From the NCBI GenBank assembly GCA_904066235.2, contig CAJFCV020000001.1, positions 9,977,291-10,041,290 of the forward strand: DNA of 64,000 bases, given 5' to 3'. Numbering within the stretch: position 1 is the stretch's first letter; each line of letters starts with the position of its first letter. The position numbers were made by a program, and so were the translations under genes. The DNA comes from Bursaphelenchus xylophilus (lineage: Eukaryota > Nematoda > Chromadorea > Rhabditida > Aphelenchoididae). Positions 27,301-42,500 of the stretch are shown here, piece after piece. Below the pieces are notes generated by a model. The model searched no databases and was not told where the DNA came from. It saw nothing but the letters and a program-made list of their open reading frames with translations.

Positions 27301-30300
27301 AGAGCTGAAACTTGCCATGCTAAAATCTCAGGCGATTAGCTTTCGAATGGTGTATGTCTTGTCAATTCACTCTGTCATCACTAATTCACTTTTTTTTTAA
27401 ACCGGTGTCTAGTATAATATCAGAGTTTTTCGCCCAGTGTGGGCGTAGTTTGATTCCAAAAAAGCTGAAACTTGCCATGCTAAAATCTCAGGCAATTAGC
27501 TTTCGAATAGTGTATGTCTTGTCAATTCACTCCTGTCATCACTAATTCACTTTTTTTAAAACCGGTGTCTAGTATAATATCAGAGTTTTTCGCCCAGTGT
27601 CGGCGCAATTTGATTGCAAAAGAGCTGAAACTTGCCATGCTAAAATCTCAGGCGATTAGCTTTCGAATGGTGTATGTCTTGTCAATTCACTCTGTCATCA
27701 CTAATTCACTTTTTTTTTAAACCGGTGTCTAGTATAATATCAGAGTTTTTCGCCCAGTGTCGGCGCAATTTGATTGCAAAAGAGCTGAAACTTGCCATGC
27801 TAAAATCTCAGGCGATTACCCTTCGAATGGTGTATGTCTTGTCAATTCACTCTGTCATCACTAATTCACTTTTTTTTTAAACCGGTGTCTAGTATAATAT
27901 CAGAGTTTTTCGCCCAGTGTGGGCGTAGTTTGATTCCAAAAAAGCTGAAACTTGCCATGCTAAAATCTCAGGCAATTAGCTTTCGAATAGTGTATGTCTT
28001 GTCAATTCACTCTGTCATCACTAATTCACTTTTTTTTAAACCGGTGTCTAGTATAATATCAGAGTTTTTCGCCCAGTGTCGGCGCAATTTGATTGCAAAA
28101 GAGCTGAAACTTGCCATGCTAAAATCTCAGGCAATTAGCTTTCGAATAGTGTATGTCTTGTCAATTCACTCTGTCATCACTAATTCACTTTTTTTTTAAA
28201 CCGGTGTCTAGTATAATATCAGAGTTTTTCGCCCAGTGTCGGCGCAATTTGATTGCAAAAGAGCTGAAACTTGCCATGCTAAAATCTCAGGCGATTAGCT
28301 TTCGAATGGTGTATGTCTTGTCAATTCACTCTGTCATCACTAATTCACTTTTTTTTTAAACCGGTGTCTAGTATAATATCAGAGTTTTTCGCCCAGTGTG
28401 GGCGTAGTTTGATTCCAAAAAAGCTGAAACTTGCCATGCTAAAATCTCAGGCGATTAGCTTTCGAATGGTGTATGTCTTGTCAATTCACTCTGTCATCAC
28501 TAATTCACTTTTTTTTTAAACCGGTGTCTAGTATAATATCAGAGTTTTTCGCCCAGTGTCGGCGCAATTTGATTGCAAAAGAGCTGAAACTTGCCATGCT
28601 AAAATCTCAGGCGATTAGCTTTCGAATGGTGTATGTCTTGTCAATTCACTCGGTCATCACTAATTCACTTTTTTTTTAAACCGGTGTCTAGTATAATATC
28701 AGAGTTTTTCGCCCAGTGTGGGCGTAGTTTGATTCCAAAAAAGCTGAAACTTGCCATGCTAAAATCTCAGGCGATTAGCTTTCGAATGGTGTATGTCTTG
28801 TCAATTCACTCTGTCATCACTAATTCACTTTTTTTTTAAACCGGTGTCTAGTATAATATCAGAGTTTTTCGCCCAGTGTGGGCGTAGTTTGATTCCAAAA
28901 AAGCTGAAACTTGCCATGCTAAAATCTCAGGCAATTAGCTTTCGAATAGTGTATGTCTTGTCAATTCACTCTGTCATCACTAATTCACTTTTTTTTTAAA
29001 CCGGTGTCTAGTATAATATCAGAGTTTTTGGCCTGGGGCGGGCGCAATTTGATTCCAAAAACGCTGAAACTTGCCATGCTAAAATTTCAGGCGATTAGCT
29101 TTCGAATGGTGTATGTCTTGTCAATTCACTCCGTCATCACTAATTCACCTTTTTTCAAAACCGGTGTCTAGTATAATATCAGAGTTTTTCGCCCAGTGTC
29201 GGCGCAGTTTGATTCCAAAAAAGCTGAAACTTGCCATGCTAAAATTTCAGGCGATTACCCTTCGAATGGTGTATGTCTTGTCAATTCACTCCTTCATCAC
29301 TAATTCACTTTTTTTTAAAACCGGTGTCTAGTATAATATCAGAGTTTTTCGCCCAGTGTCGGCGCAATTTGATTGCAAAAGAGCTGAAACTTGCCATGCT
29401 AAAATCTCAGGCGATTAGCTTTCGAATGGTGTATGTCTTGTCAATTCACTCTGTCATCACTAATTCACTTTTTTTTTAAACCGGTGTCTAGTATAATATC
29501 AGAGTTTTTCGCCCAGTGTCGGCGCAATTTGATTGCAAAAGAGCTGAAACTTGCCATGCTAAAATCTCAGGCGATTAGCTTTCGAATAGTGTATGTCTTG
29601 TCAATTCACTCTGTCATCACTAATTCACTTTTTTTTTAAACCGGTGTCTAGTATAATATCAGAGTTTTTCGCCCAGTGTGGGCGTAGTTTGATTCCAAAA
29701 AAGCTGAAACTTGCCATGCTAAAATCTCAGGCAATTAGCTTTCGAATGGTGTATGTCTTGTCAATTCACTCTGTCATCACTAATTCACCTTTTTTTAAAA
29801 CCGGTGTCTAGTATAATATCAGAGTGTTTCGCCCAGTGTGGGCGTAGTTTGATTCCAAAAAAGCTGAAACTTGCCATGCTAAAATCTCAGGCGATTAGCT
29901 TTCGAATGGTGTATGTCTTGTCAATTCACTCCTGTCATCACTAATTCACTTTTTTTCAAAACCGGTGTCTAGTATAATATCAGAGTTTTTCGCCCAGTGT
30001 CGGCGCAATTTGATTGCAAAAGAGCTGAAACTTGCCATGCTAAAATCTCAGGCAATTAGCTTTCGAATGGTGTATGTCTTGTCAATTCACTCTGTCATCA
30101 CTAATTCACTTTTTTTAAACCGGTGTCTAGTATAATATCAGAGTTTTTCGCCCAGTGTCGGCGCAATTTGATTGCAAAAGAGCTGAAACTTGCCATGCTA
30201 AAATCTCAGGCGATTAGCTTTCGAATGGTGTATGTCTTGTCAATTCACTCTGTCATCACTAATTCACTTTTTTTTTAAACCGGTGTCTAGTATAATATCA

Positions 30301-30553
30301 GAGTTTTTCGCCCAGTGTGGGCGTAGTTTGATTCCAAAAAAGCTGAAACTTGCCATGCTAAAATCTCAGGCGATTAGCCCTTCGAATGGTGTATGTCTTG
30401 TCAATTCACTCCTGTCATCACTAATTCACTTTTTTTTAAAACCGGTGTCTAGTATAATATCAGAGTTTTTCGCCCAGTGTCGGCGCAATTTGATTGCAAA
30501 AGAGCTGAAACTTGCCATGCTAAAATCTCAGGCAATTAGCTTTCGAATGGTGT

Positions 30554-33500
30554 ATGTCTTGTCAATTCACTCTGTCATCACTAATTCACCTTTTTTCAAA
30601 ACCGGTGTCTAGTATAATATCAGAGTGTTTCGCCCAGTGTGGGCGTAGTTTGATTCCAAAAAAGCTGAAACTTGCCATGCTAAAATCTCAGGCGATTAGC
30701 TTTCGAATGGTGTATTTCTTGTCAATTCACTCCTTCATCACTAATTCACTTTTTTTCAAAACCGGTGTCTAGTATAATATCAGAGTTTTTCGCCCAGTGT
30801 CGGCGCAGTTTGATTCCAAAAAAGCTGAAACTTGCCATGCTAAAATCTCAGGCGATTACCTTTCGAATGGTGTATGTCTTGTCAATTCACTCCTTCATCA
30901 CTAATTCACTTTTTTTAAAACCGGTGTCTAGTATAATATCAGAGTTTTTGGCCTGGGGCGGGCGCAATTTGATTCCAAAAAAGCTGAAACTTGCCATGCT
31001 AAAATCTCAGGCAATTAGCTTTCGAATGGTGTATGTCTTGTCAATTCACTCCGTCATCACTAATTCACCTTTTTTCAAAACCGGTGTCTAGTATAATATC
31101 AGAGTGTTTCGCCCAGTGTGGGCGTAGTTTGATTCCAAAAAAGCTGAAACTTGCCATGCTAAAATCTCAGGCAATTAGCTTTCGAATAGTGTATGTCTTG
31201 TCAATTCACTCTGTCATCACTAATTCACTTTTTTTTTAAACCGGTGTCTAGTATAATATCAGAGTTTTTCGCCCAGTGTCGGCGCAATTTGATTGCAAAA
31301 GAGCTGAAACTTGCCATGCTAAAATCTCAGGCAATTAGCTTTCGAATGGTGTATGTCTTGTCAATTCACTCTGTCATCACTAATTCACCTTTTTTCAAAA
31401 CCGGTGTCTAGTATAATATCAGAGTGTTTCGCCCAGTGTGGGCGTAGTTTGATTCCAAAAAAGCTGAAACTTGCCATGCTAAAATCTCAGGCGATTAGCT
31501 TTCGAATGGTGTATTTCTTGTCAATTCACTCCTTCATCACTAATTCACTTTTTTTCAAAACCGGTGTCTAGTATAATATCAGAGTTTTTCGCCCAGTGTC
31601 GGCGCAGTTTGATTCCAAAAAAGCTGAAACTTGCCATGCTAAGATCTCAGGCGATTACCTTTCGAATGGTGTATGTCTTGTCAATTCACTCCTTCATCAC
31701 TAATTCACTTTTTTTAAAACCGGTGTCTAGTATAATATCAGAGTTTTTCGCCCGGTGGCGGGCGCAATTTGATTCCAAAAAAGCTGAAACTTGCCATGCT
31801 AAAATCTCAGGCGATTAGCTTTCGAATGGTGTATGTCTTGTCAATTCACTCCGTCATCACTAATTCACTTTTTTTCAAAACCGGTGTCTAGTATAATATC
31901 AGAGTGTTTCGCCCAGTGTGGGCGTAGTTTGATTCCAAAAAAGCTGAAACTTGCCATGCTAAAATCTCAGGCAATTAGCTTTCGAATAGTGTATGTCTTG
32001 TCAATTCACTCTGTCATCACTAATTCACTTTTTTTTAAACCGGTGTCTAGTATAATATCAGAGTTTTTCGCCCAGTGTCGGCGCAATTTGATTGCAAAAG
32101 AGCTGAAACTTGCCATGCTAAAATCTCAGGCGATTAGCTTTCGAATGGTGTATGTCTTGTCAATTCACTCTGTCATCACTAATTCACTTTTTTTTAAACC
32201 GGTGTCTAGTATAATATCAGAGTTTTTCGCCCAGTGTGGGCGTAGTTTGATTCCAAAAAAGCTGAAACTTGCCATGCTAAAATCTCAGGCAATTAGCTTT
32301 CGAATGGTGTATGTCTTGTCAATTCACTCTGTCATCACTAATTCACCTTTTTTCAAAACCGGTGTCTAGTATAATATCAGAGTGTTTCGCCCAGTGTGGG
32401 CGTAGTTTGATTCCAAAAAAGCTGAAACTTGCCATGCTAAAATCTCAGGCGATTAGCTTTCGAATGGTGTATTTCTTGTCAATTCACTCCTTCATCACTA
32501 ATTCACTTTTTTTCAAAACCGGTGTCTAGTATAATATCAGAGTTTTTCGCCCAGTGTCGGCGCAATTTGATTGCAAAAGAGCTGAAACTTGCCATGCTAA
32601 AATCTCAGGCAATTAGCTTTCGAATAGTGTATGTCTTGTCAATTCACTCTGTCATCACTAATTCACTTTTTTTTAAACCGGTGTCTAGTATAATATCAGA
32701 GTTTTTCGCCCAGTGTCGGCGCAATTTGATTGCAAAAGAGCTGAAACTTGCCATGCTAAAATCTCAGGCGATTAGCTTTCGAATGGTGTATGTCTTGTCA
32801 ATTCACTCTGTCATCACTAATTCACTTTTTTTTTAAACCGGTGTCTAGTATAATATCAGAGTTTTTCGCCCAGTGTGGGCGTAGTTTGATTCCAAAAAAG
32901 CTGAAACTTGCCATGCTAAAATCTCAGGCGATTGCCCTTCGAATGGTGTATGTCTTGTCAATTCACTCCTTCATCACTAATTCACTTTTTTTTAAAACCG
33001 GTGTCTAGTATAATATCAGAGTTTTTCGCCCAGTGTCGGCGCAATTTGATTGCAAAAGAGCTGAAACTTGCCATGCTAAAATCTCAGGCAATTAGCTTTC
33101 GAATGGTGTATGTCTTGTCAATTCACTCTGTCATCACTAATTCACCTTTTTTCAAAACCGGTGTCTAGTATAATATCAGAGTGTTTCGCCCAGTGTGGGC
33201 GTAGTTTGATTCCAAAAAAGCTGAAACTTGCCATGCTAAAATCTCAGGCGATTAGCTTTCGAATGGTGTATTTCTTGTCAATTCACTCCTTCATCACTAA
33301 TTCACTTTTTTTCAAAACCGGTGTCTAGTATAATATCAGAGTTTTTCGCCCAGTGTCGGCGCAGTTTGATTCCAAAAAAGCTGAAACTTGCCATGCTAAA
33401 ATCTCAGGCGATTACCTTTCGAATGGTGTATGTCTTGTCAATTCACTCCTTCATCACTAATTCACTTTTTTTAAAACCGGTGTCTAGTATAATATCAGAG

Positions 33501-36500
33501 TTTTTGGCCTGGGGCGGGCGCAATTTGATTCCAAAAAAGCTGAAACTTGCCACGCTAGAATCTCAGGCGATTAGCTTTCGAATGGTGTATGTCTTGTCAA
33601 TTCACTCCGTCATCACTAATTCACCTTTTTTCAAAACCGGTGTCTAGTATAATATCAGAGTGTTTCGCCCAGTGTGGGCGTAGTTTGATTCCAAAAAAGC
33701 TGAAACTTGCCATGCTAAAATCTCAGGCGATTAGCTTTCGAATGGTGTATTTCTTGTCAATTCACTCCTTCATCACTAATTCACTTTTTTCAAAACCGGT
33801 GTCTAGTATAATATCAGAGTTTTTCGCCCAGTGTCGGCGCAGTTTGATTCCAAAAAAGCTGAAACTTGCCATGCTAAAATCTCAGGCAATTAGCTTTCGA
33901 ATAGTGTATGTCTTGTCAATTCACTCTGTCATCACTAATTCACTTTTTTTTAAACCGGTGTCTAGTATAATATCAGAGTTTTTCGCCCAGTGTCGGCGCA
34001 ATTTGATTGCAAAAGAGCTGAAACTTGCCATGCTAAAATCTCAGGCGATTAGCTTTCGAATGGTGTATGTCTTGTCAATTCACTCTGTCATCACTAATTC
34101 ACTTTTTTTTAAACCGGTGTCTAGTATAATATCAGAGTTTTTCGCCCAGTGTCGGCGCAATTTGATTGCAAAAGAGCTGAAACTTGCCATGCTAAAATCT
34201 CAGGCGATTAGCTTTCGAATGGTGTATGTCTTGTCAATTCACTCTGTCATCACTAATTCACTTTTTTTTTAAACCGGTGTCTAGTATAATATCAGAGTTT
34301 TTCGCCCAGTGTGGGCGTAGTTTGATTCCAAAAAAGCTGAAACTTGCCATGCTAAAATCTCAGGCGATTAGCTTTCGAATGGTGTATTTCTTGTCAATTC
34401 ACTCCTTCATCACTAATTCACTTTTTTTCAAAACCGGTGTCTAGTATAATATCAGAGTTTTTCGCCCAGTGTCGGCGCAATTTGATTGCAAAAGAGCTGA
34501 AACTTGCCATGCTAAAATCTCAGGCAATTAGCTTTCGAATAGTGTATGTCTTGTCAATTCACTCTGTCATCACTAATTCACTTTTTTTTAAACCGGTGTC
34601 TAGTATAATATCAGAGTTTTTCGCCCAGTGTCGGCGCAATTTGATTGCAAAAGAGCTGAAACTTGCCATGCTAAAATCTCAGGCGATTAGCTTTCGAATG
34701 GTGTATGTCTTGTCAATTCACTCTGTCATCACTAATTCACTTTTTTTTAAACCGGTGTCTAGTATAATATCAGAGTTTTTCGCCCAGTGTGGGCGTAGTT
34801 TGATTCCAAAAAAGCTGAAACTTGCCATGCTAAAATCTCAGGCGATTAGCCCTTCGAATGGTGTATGTCTTGTCAATTCACTCCTGTCATCACTAATTCA
34901 CTTTTTTTAAAACCGGTGTCTAGTATAATATCAGAGTTTTTCGCCCAGTGTCGGCGCAATTTGATTGCAAAAGAGCTGAAACTTGCCATGCTAAAATCTC
35001 AGGCAATTAGCTTTCGAATGGTGTATGTCTTGTCAATTCACTCTGTCATCACTAATTCACCTTTTTTCAAAACCGGTGTCTAGTATAATATCAGAGTGTT
35101 TCGCCCAGTGTGGGCGTAGTTTGATTCCAAAAAAGCTGAAACTTGCCATGCTAAAATCTCAGGCGATTAGCTTTCGAATGGTGTATTTCTTGTCAATTCA
35201 CTCCTTCATCACTAATTCACTTTTTTTCAAAACCGGTGTCTAGTATAATATCAGAGTTTTTCGCCCAGTGTCGGCGCAGTTTGATTCCAAAAAAGCTGAA
35301 ACTTGCCATGCTAAAATCTCAGGCGATTACCTTTCGAATGGTGTATGTCTTGTCAATTCACTCCTTCATCACTAATTCACTTTTTTTAAAACCGGTGTCT
35401 AGTATAATATCAGAGTTTTTGGCCTGGGGCGGGCGCAATTTGATTCCAAAAAAGCTGAAACTTGCCACGCTAAAATCTCAGGCGATTAGCTTTCGAATGG
35501 TGTATGTCTTGTCAATTCACTCCGTCATCACTAATTCACCTTTTTTCAAAACCGGTGTCTAGTATAATATCAGAGTGTTTCGCCCAGTGTGGGCGTAGTT
35601 TGATTCCAAAAAAGCTGAAACTTGCCATGCTAAAATCTCAGGCGATTAGCTTTCGAATGGTGTATGTCTTGTCAATTCACTCCTGTCATCACTAATTCAC
35701 TTTTTTTCAAAACCGGTGTCTAGTATAATATCAGAGTTTTTCGCCCAGTGTCGGCGCAGTTTGATTCCAAAAAAGCTGAAACTTGCCATGCTAAAATCTC
35801 AGGCGATTAGCTTTCGAATGGTGTATGTCTTGTCAATTCACTCTGTCATCACTAATTCACTTTTTTTTAAACCGGTGTCTAGTATAATATCAGAGTTTTT
35901 CGCCCAGTGTGGGCGTAGTTTGATTCCAAAAAAGCTGAAACTTGCCATGCTAAAATCTCAGGCGATTGCCCTTCGAATGGTGTATGTCTTGTCAATTCAC
36001 TCCTTCATCACTAATTCACTTTTTTTAAAACCGGTGTCTAGTATAATATCAGAGTTTTTCGCCCAGTGTCGGCGCAATTTGATTGCAAAAGAGCTGAAAC
36101 TTGCCATGCTAAAATCTCAGGCAATTAGCTTTCGAATGGTGTATGTCTTGTCAATTCACTCTGTCATCACTAATTCACCTTTTTTCAAAACCGGTGTCTA
36201 GTATAATATCAGAGTGTTTCGCCCAGTGTGGGCGTAGTTTGATTCCAAAAAAGCTGAAACTTGCCATGCTAAAATCTCAGGCGATTAGCTTTCGAATGGT
36301 GTATTTCTTGTCAATTCACTCCTTCATCACTAATTCACTTTTTTTCAAAACCGGTGTCTAGTATAATATCAGAGTTTTTCGCCCAGTGTCGGCGCAGTTT
36401 GATTCCAAAAAAGCTGAAACTTGCCATGCTAAAATCTCAGGCGATTACCTTTCGAATGGTGTATGTCTTGTCAATTCACTCCGTCATCACTAATTCACTT

Positions 36501-39500
36501 TTTTCAAAACCGGTGTCTAGTATAATATCAGAGTTTTTGGCCTGGGGCGGGCGCAATTTGATTCCAAAAAAGCTGAAACTTGCCACGCTAAAATCTCAGG
36601 CGATTAGCTTTCGAATGGTGTATGTCTTGTCAATTCACTCCGTCATCACTAATTCACCTTTTTTCAAAACCGGTGTCTAGTATAATATCAGAGTGTTTCG
36701 CCCAGTGTGGGCGTAGTTTGATTCCAAAAAAGCTGAAACTTGCCATGCTAAAATCTCAGGCGATTAGCTTTCGAATGGTGTATGTCTTGTCAATTCACTC
36801 CTTCATCACTAATTCACTTTTTTTCAAAACCGGTGTCTAGTATAATATCAGAGTTTTTCGCCCAGTGTCGGCGCAGTTTGATTCCAAAAAAGCTGAAACT
36901 TGCCATGCTAAAATCTCAGGCGATTAGCTTTCGAATGGTGTATGTCTTGTCAATTCACTCTGTCATCACTAATTCACTTTTTTTTAAACCGGTGTCTAGT
37001 ATAATATCAGAGTTTTTCGCCCAGTGTCGGCGCAATTTGATTGCAAAAGAGCTGAAACTTGCCATGCTAAAATCTCAGGCGATTAGCTTTCGAATGGTGT
37101 ATGTCTTGTCAATTCACTCTGTCATCACTAATTCACTTTTTTTTAAACCGGTGTCTAGTATAATATCAGAGTTTTTCGCCCAGTGTCGGCGCAATTTGAT
37201 TGCAAAAGAGCTGAAACTTGCCATGCTAAAATCTCAGGCGATTAGCTTTCGAATGGTGTATGTCTTGTCAATTCACTCTGTCATCACTAATTCACTTTTT
37301 TTTAAACCGGTGTCTAGTATAATATCAGAGTTTTTCGCCCAGTGTGGGCGTAGTTTGATTCCAAAAAAGCTGAAACTTGCCATGCTAAAATCTCAGGCGA
37401 TTAGCTTTCGAATGGTGTATTTCTTGTCAATTCACTCCTTCATCACTAATTCACTTTTTTTCAAAACCGGTGTCTAGTATAATATCAGAGTTTTTCGCCC
37501 AGTGTCGGCGCAATTTGATTGCAAAAGAGCTGAAACTTGCCATGCTAAAATCTCAGGCAATTAGCTTTCGAATAGTGTATGTCTTGTCAATTCACTCTGT
37601 CATCACTAATTCACTTTTTTTTTAAACCGGTGTCTAGTATAATATCAGAGTTTTTCGCCCAGTGTCGGCGCAATTTGATTGCAAAAGAGCTGAAACTTGC
37701 CATGCTAAAATCTCAGGCGATTAGCTTTCGAATGGTGTATGTCTTGTCAATTCACTCTGTCATCACTAATTCACTTTTTTTTAAACCGGTGTCTAGTATA
37801 ATATCAGAGTTTTTCGCCCAGTGTGGGCGTAGTTTGATTCCAAAAAAGCTGAAACTTGCCATGCTAAAATCTCAGGCGATTGCCCTTCGAATGGTGTATG
37901 TGTTGTCAATTCACTCCTTCATCACTAATTCACTTTTTTTTAAAACCGGTGTCTAGTATAATATCAGAGTTTTTCGCCCAGTGTCGGCGCAATTTGATTG
38001 CAAAAGAGCTGAAACTTGCCATGCTAAAATCTCAGGCAATTAGCTTTCGAATGGTGTATGTCTTGTCAATTCACTCTGTCATCACTAATTCACCTTTTTT
38101 CAAAACCGGTGTCTAGTATAATATCAGAGTGTTTCGCCCAGTGTGGGCGTAGTTTGATTCCAAAAAAGCTGAAACTTGCCATGCTAAAATCTCAGGCGAT
38201 TAGCTTTCGAATGGTGTATTTCTTGTCAATTCACTCCTTCATCACTAATTCACTTTTTTTCAAAACCGGTGTCTAGTATAATATCAGAGTTTTTCGCCCA
38301 GTGTCGGCGCAGTTTGATTCCAAAAAAGCTGAAACTTGCCATGCTAACATCTCAGGCGATTACCTTTCGAATGGTGTATGTCTTGTCAATTCACTCCTTC
38401 ATCACTAATTCACTTTTTTTTAAAACCGGTGTCTAGTATAATATCAGAGTTTTTGGCCTGGGGCGGGCGCAATTTGATTCCAAAAAAGCTGAAACTTGCC
38501 ACGCTAGAATCTCAGGCGATTAGCTTTCGAATGGTGTATGTCTTGTCAATTCACTCCGTCATCACTAATTCACCTTTTTTCAAAACCGGTGTCTAGTATA
38601 ATATCAGAGTGTTTCGCCCAGTGTGGGCGTAGTTTGATTCCAAAAAAGCTGAAACTTGCCATGCTAAAATCTCAGGCGATTAGCTTTCGAATGGTGTATT
38701 TCTTGTCAATTCACTCCTTCATCACTAATTCACTTTTTTCAAAACCGGTGTCTAGTATAATATCAGAGTTTTTCGCCCAGTGTCGGCGCAGTTTGATTCC
38801 AAAAAAGCTGAAACTTGCCATGCTAAAATCTTAGGCAATTAGCTTTCGAATAGTGTATGTCTTGTCAATTCACTCTGTCATCACTAATTCACTTTTTTTT
38901 AAACCGGTGTCTAGTATAATATCAGAGTTTTTCGCCCAGTGTCGGCGCAATTTGATTGCAAAAGAGCTGAAACTTGCCATGCTAAAATCTCAGGCGATTA
39001 GCTTTCGAATGGTGTATGTCTTGTCAATTCACTCTGTCATCACTAATTCACTTTTTTTTAAACCGGTGTCTAGTATAATATCAGAGTTTTTCGCCCAGTG
39101 TCGGCGCAATTTGATTGCAAAAGAGCTGAAACTTGCCATGCTAAAATCTCAGGCGATTAGCTTTCGAATGGTGTATGTCTTGTCAATTCACTCTGTCATC
39201 ACTAATTCACTTTTTTTTAAACCGGTGTCTAGTATAATATCAGAGTTTTTCGCCCAGTGTGGGCGTAGTTTGATTCCAAAAAAGCTGAAACTTGCCATGC
39301 TAAAATCTCAGGCGATTAGCCTTTCGAATGGTGTATGTCTTGTCAATTCACTCCTGTCATCACTAATTCACTTTTTTTAAAACCGGTGTCTAGTATAATA
39401 TCAGAGTTTTTCGCCCAGTGTCGGCGCAATTTGATTGCAAAAGAGCTGAAACTTGCCATGCTAAAATCTCAGGCAATTAGCTTTCGAATGGTGTATGTCT

Positions 39501-42500
39501 TGTCAATTCACTCTGTCATCACTAATTCACCTTTTTTCAAAACCGGTGTCTAGTATAATATCAGAGTGTTTCGCCCAGTGTGGGCGTAGTTTGATTCCAA
39601 AAAAGCTGAAACTTGCCATGCTAAAATCTCAGGCGATTAGCTTTCGAATGGTGTATTTCTTGTCAATTCACTCCTTCATCACTAATTCACTTTTTTTCAA
39701 AACCGGTGTCTAGTATAATATCAGAGTTTTTCGCCCAGTGTCGGCGCAGTTTGATTCCAAAAAAGCTGAAACTTGCCATGCTAAAATCTCAGGCGATTAC
39801 CTTTCGAATGGTGTATGTCTTGTCAATTCACTCCTTCATCACTAATTCACTTTTTTTTAAAACCGGTGTCTAGTATAATATCAGAGTTTTTGGCCTGGGG
39901 CGGGCGCAATTTGATTCCAAAAAAGCTGAAACTTGCCATGCTAAAATCTCAGGCGATTAGCTTTCGAATGGTGTATGTCTTGTCAATTCACTCCGTCATC
40001 ACTAATTCACCTTTTTTTCAAAACCGGTGTCTAGTATAATATCAGAGTTTTTCGCCCAGTGTCGGCGCAGTTTGATTCCAAAAAAGCTGAAACTTGCCAT
40101 GCTAAAATCTCAGGCGATTACCTTTCGAATGGTGTATGTCTTGTCAATTCACTCCTTCATCACTAATTCACTTTTTTTAAAACCGGTGTCTAGTATAATA
40201 TCAGAGTTTTTCGCCCAGTGTCGGCGCAGTTTGATTCCAAAAAAGCTGAAACTTGCCATGCTAAAATCTCAGGCGATTACCTTTCGAATGGTGTATGTCT
40301 TGTCAATTCACTCCTTCATCACTAATTCACTTTTTTTAAAACCGGTGTCTAGTATAATATCAGAGTTTTTGGCCTGGGGCGGGCGCAATTTGATTCCAAA
40401 AAAGCTGAAACTTGCCATGCTAAAATCTCAGGCGATTAGCTTTCGAATGGTGTATGTCTTGTCAATTCACTCCGTCATCACTAATTCACCTTTTTTCAAA
40501 ACCGGTGTCTAGTATAATATCAGAGTTTTTCGCCCAGTGTGGGCGTAGTTTGATTCCAAAAAAGCTGAAACTTGCCATGCTAAAATCTCAGGCGATTGCC
40601 CTTCGAATGGTGTATGTCTTGTCAATTCACTCTGTCATCACTAATTCACCTTTTTTCAAAACCGGTGTCTAGTATAATATCAGAGTGTTTCGCCCAGTGT
40701 GGGCGTAGTTTGATTCCAAAAAAGCTGAAACTTGCCATGCTAAAATCTCAGGCGATTAGCTTTCGAATGGTGTATGTCTTGTCAATTCACTCTGTCATCA
40801 CTAATTCACTTTTTTTTAAACCGGTGTCTAGTATAATATCAGAGTTTTTCGCCCAGTGTCGGCGCAATTTGATTGCAAAAGAGCTGAAACTTGCCATGCT
40901 AAAATCTCAGGCGATTAGCTTTCGAATGGTGTATGTCTTGTCAATTCACTCTGTCATCACTAATTCACTTTTTTTTAAACCGGTGTCTAGTATAATATCA
41001 GAGTGTTTCGCCCAGTGTGGGCGTAGTTTGATTCCAAAAAAGCTGAAACTTGCCATGCTAAAATCTCAGGCGATTAGCTTTCGAATGGTGTATTTCTTGT
41101 CAATTCACTCCTTCATCACTAATTCACTTTTTTCAAAACCGGTGTCTAGTATAATATCAGAGTTTTTGGCCTGGTGGCGGGCGCAATTTGATTCCAAAAA
41201 AGCTGAAACTTGCCATGCTAAAATCTCAGGCGATTAGCTTTCGAATGGTGTATGTCTTGTCAATTCACTCCGTCATCACTAATTCACCTTTTTTCAAAAC
41301 CGGTGTCTAGTATAATATCAGAGTGTTTCGCCCAGTGTGGGCGTAGTTTGATTCCAAAAAAGCTGAAACTTGCCATGCTAAAATCTCAGGCGATTAGCTT
41401 TCGAATGGTGTATGTCTTGTCAATTCACTCCTTCATCACTAATTCACTTTTTTTCAAAACCGGTGTCTAGTATAATATCAGAGTTTTTCGCCCAGTGTCG
41501 GCGCAGTTTGATTCCAAAAAAGCTGAAACTTGCCATGCTAAAATCTCAGGCGATTAGCTTTCGAATGGTGTATGTCTTGTCAATTCACTCCGTCATCACT
41601 AATTCACCTTTTTTCAAAACCGGTGTCTAGTATAATATCAGAGTGTTTCGCCCAGTGTGGGCGTAGTTTGATTCCAAAAAAGCTGAAACTTGCCATGCTA
41701 AAATCTCAGGCGATTAGCTTTCGAATGGTGTATTTCTTGTCAATTCACTCCTTCATCACTAATTCACTTTTTTTCAAAACCGGTGTCTAGTATAATATCA
41801 GAGTTTTTCGCCCAGTGTCGGCGCAGTTTGATTCCAAAAAAGCTGAAACTTGCCATGCTAAAATCTCAGGCGATTAGCTTTCGAACGGTGTATGTCTTGT
41901 CAATTCACTCTGTCATCACTAATTCACTTTTTTTTAAACCGGTGTCTAGTATAATATCAGAGTTTTTCGCCCAGTGTCGGCGCAATTTGATTGCAAAAGA
42001 GCTGAAACTTGCCATGCTAAAATCTCAGGCGATTAGCTTTCGAATGGTGTATGTCTTGTCAATTCACTCTGTCATCACTAATTCACTTTTTTTTAAACCG
42101 GTGTCTAGTATAATATCAGAGTTTTTCGCCCAGTGTCGGCGCAATTTGATTGCAAAAGAGCTGAAACTTGCCATGCTAAAATCTCAGGCGATTAGCTTTC
42201 GAATGGTGTATGTCTTGTCAATTCACTCTGTCATCACTAATTCACTTTTTTTAAAACCGGTGTCTAGTATAATATCAGAGTTTTTCGCCCAGTGTGGGCG
42301 TAGTTTGATTCCAAAAAAGCTGAAACTTGCCATGCTAAAATCTCAGGCGATTACCCTTCGAATGGTGTATGTCTTGTCAATTCACTCCTTCATCACTAAT
42401 TCACTTTTTTTAAAACCGGTGTCTAGTATAATATCAGAGTTTTTCGCCCAGTGTCGGCGCAATTTGATTGCAAAAGAGCTGAAACTTGCCATGCTAAAAT

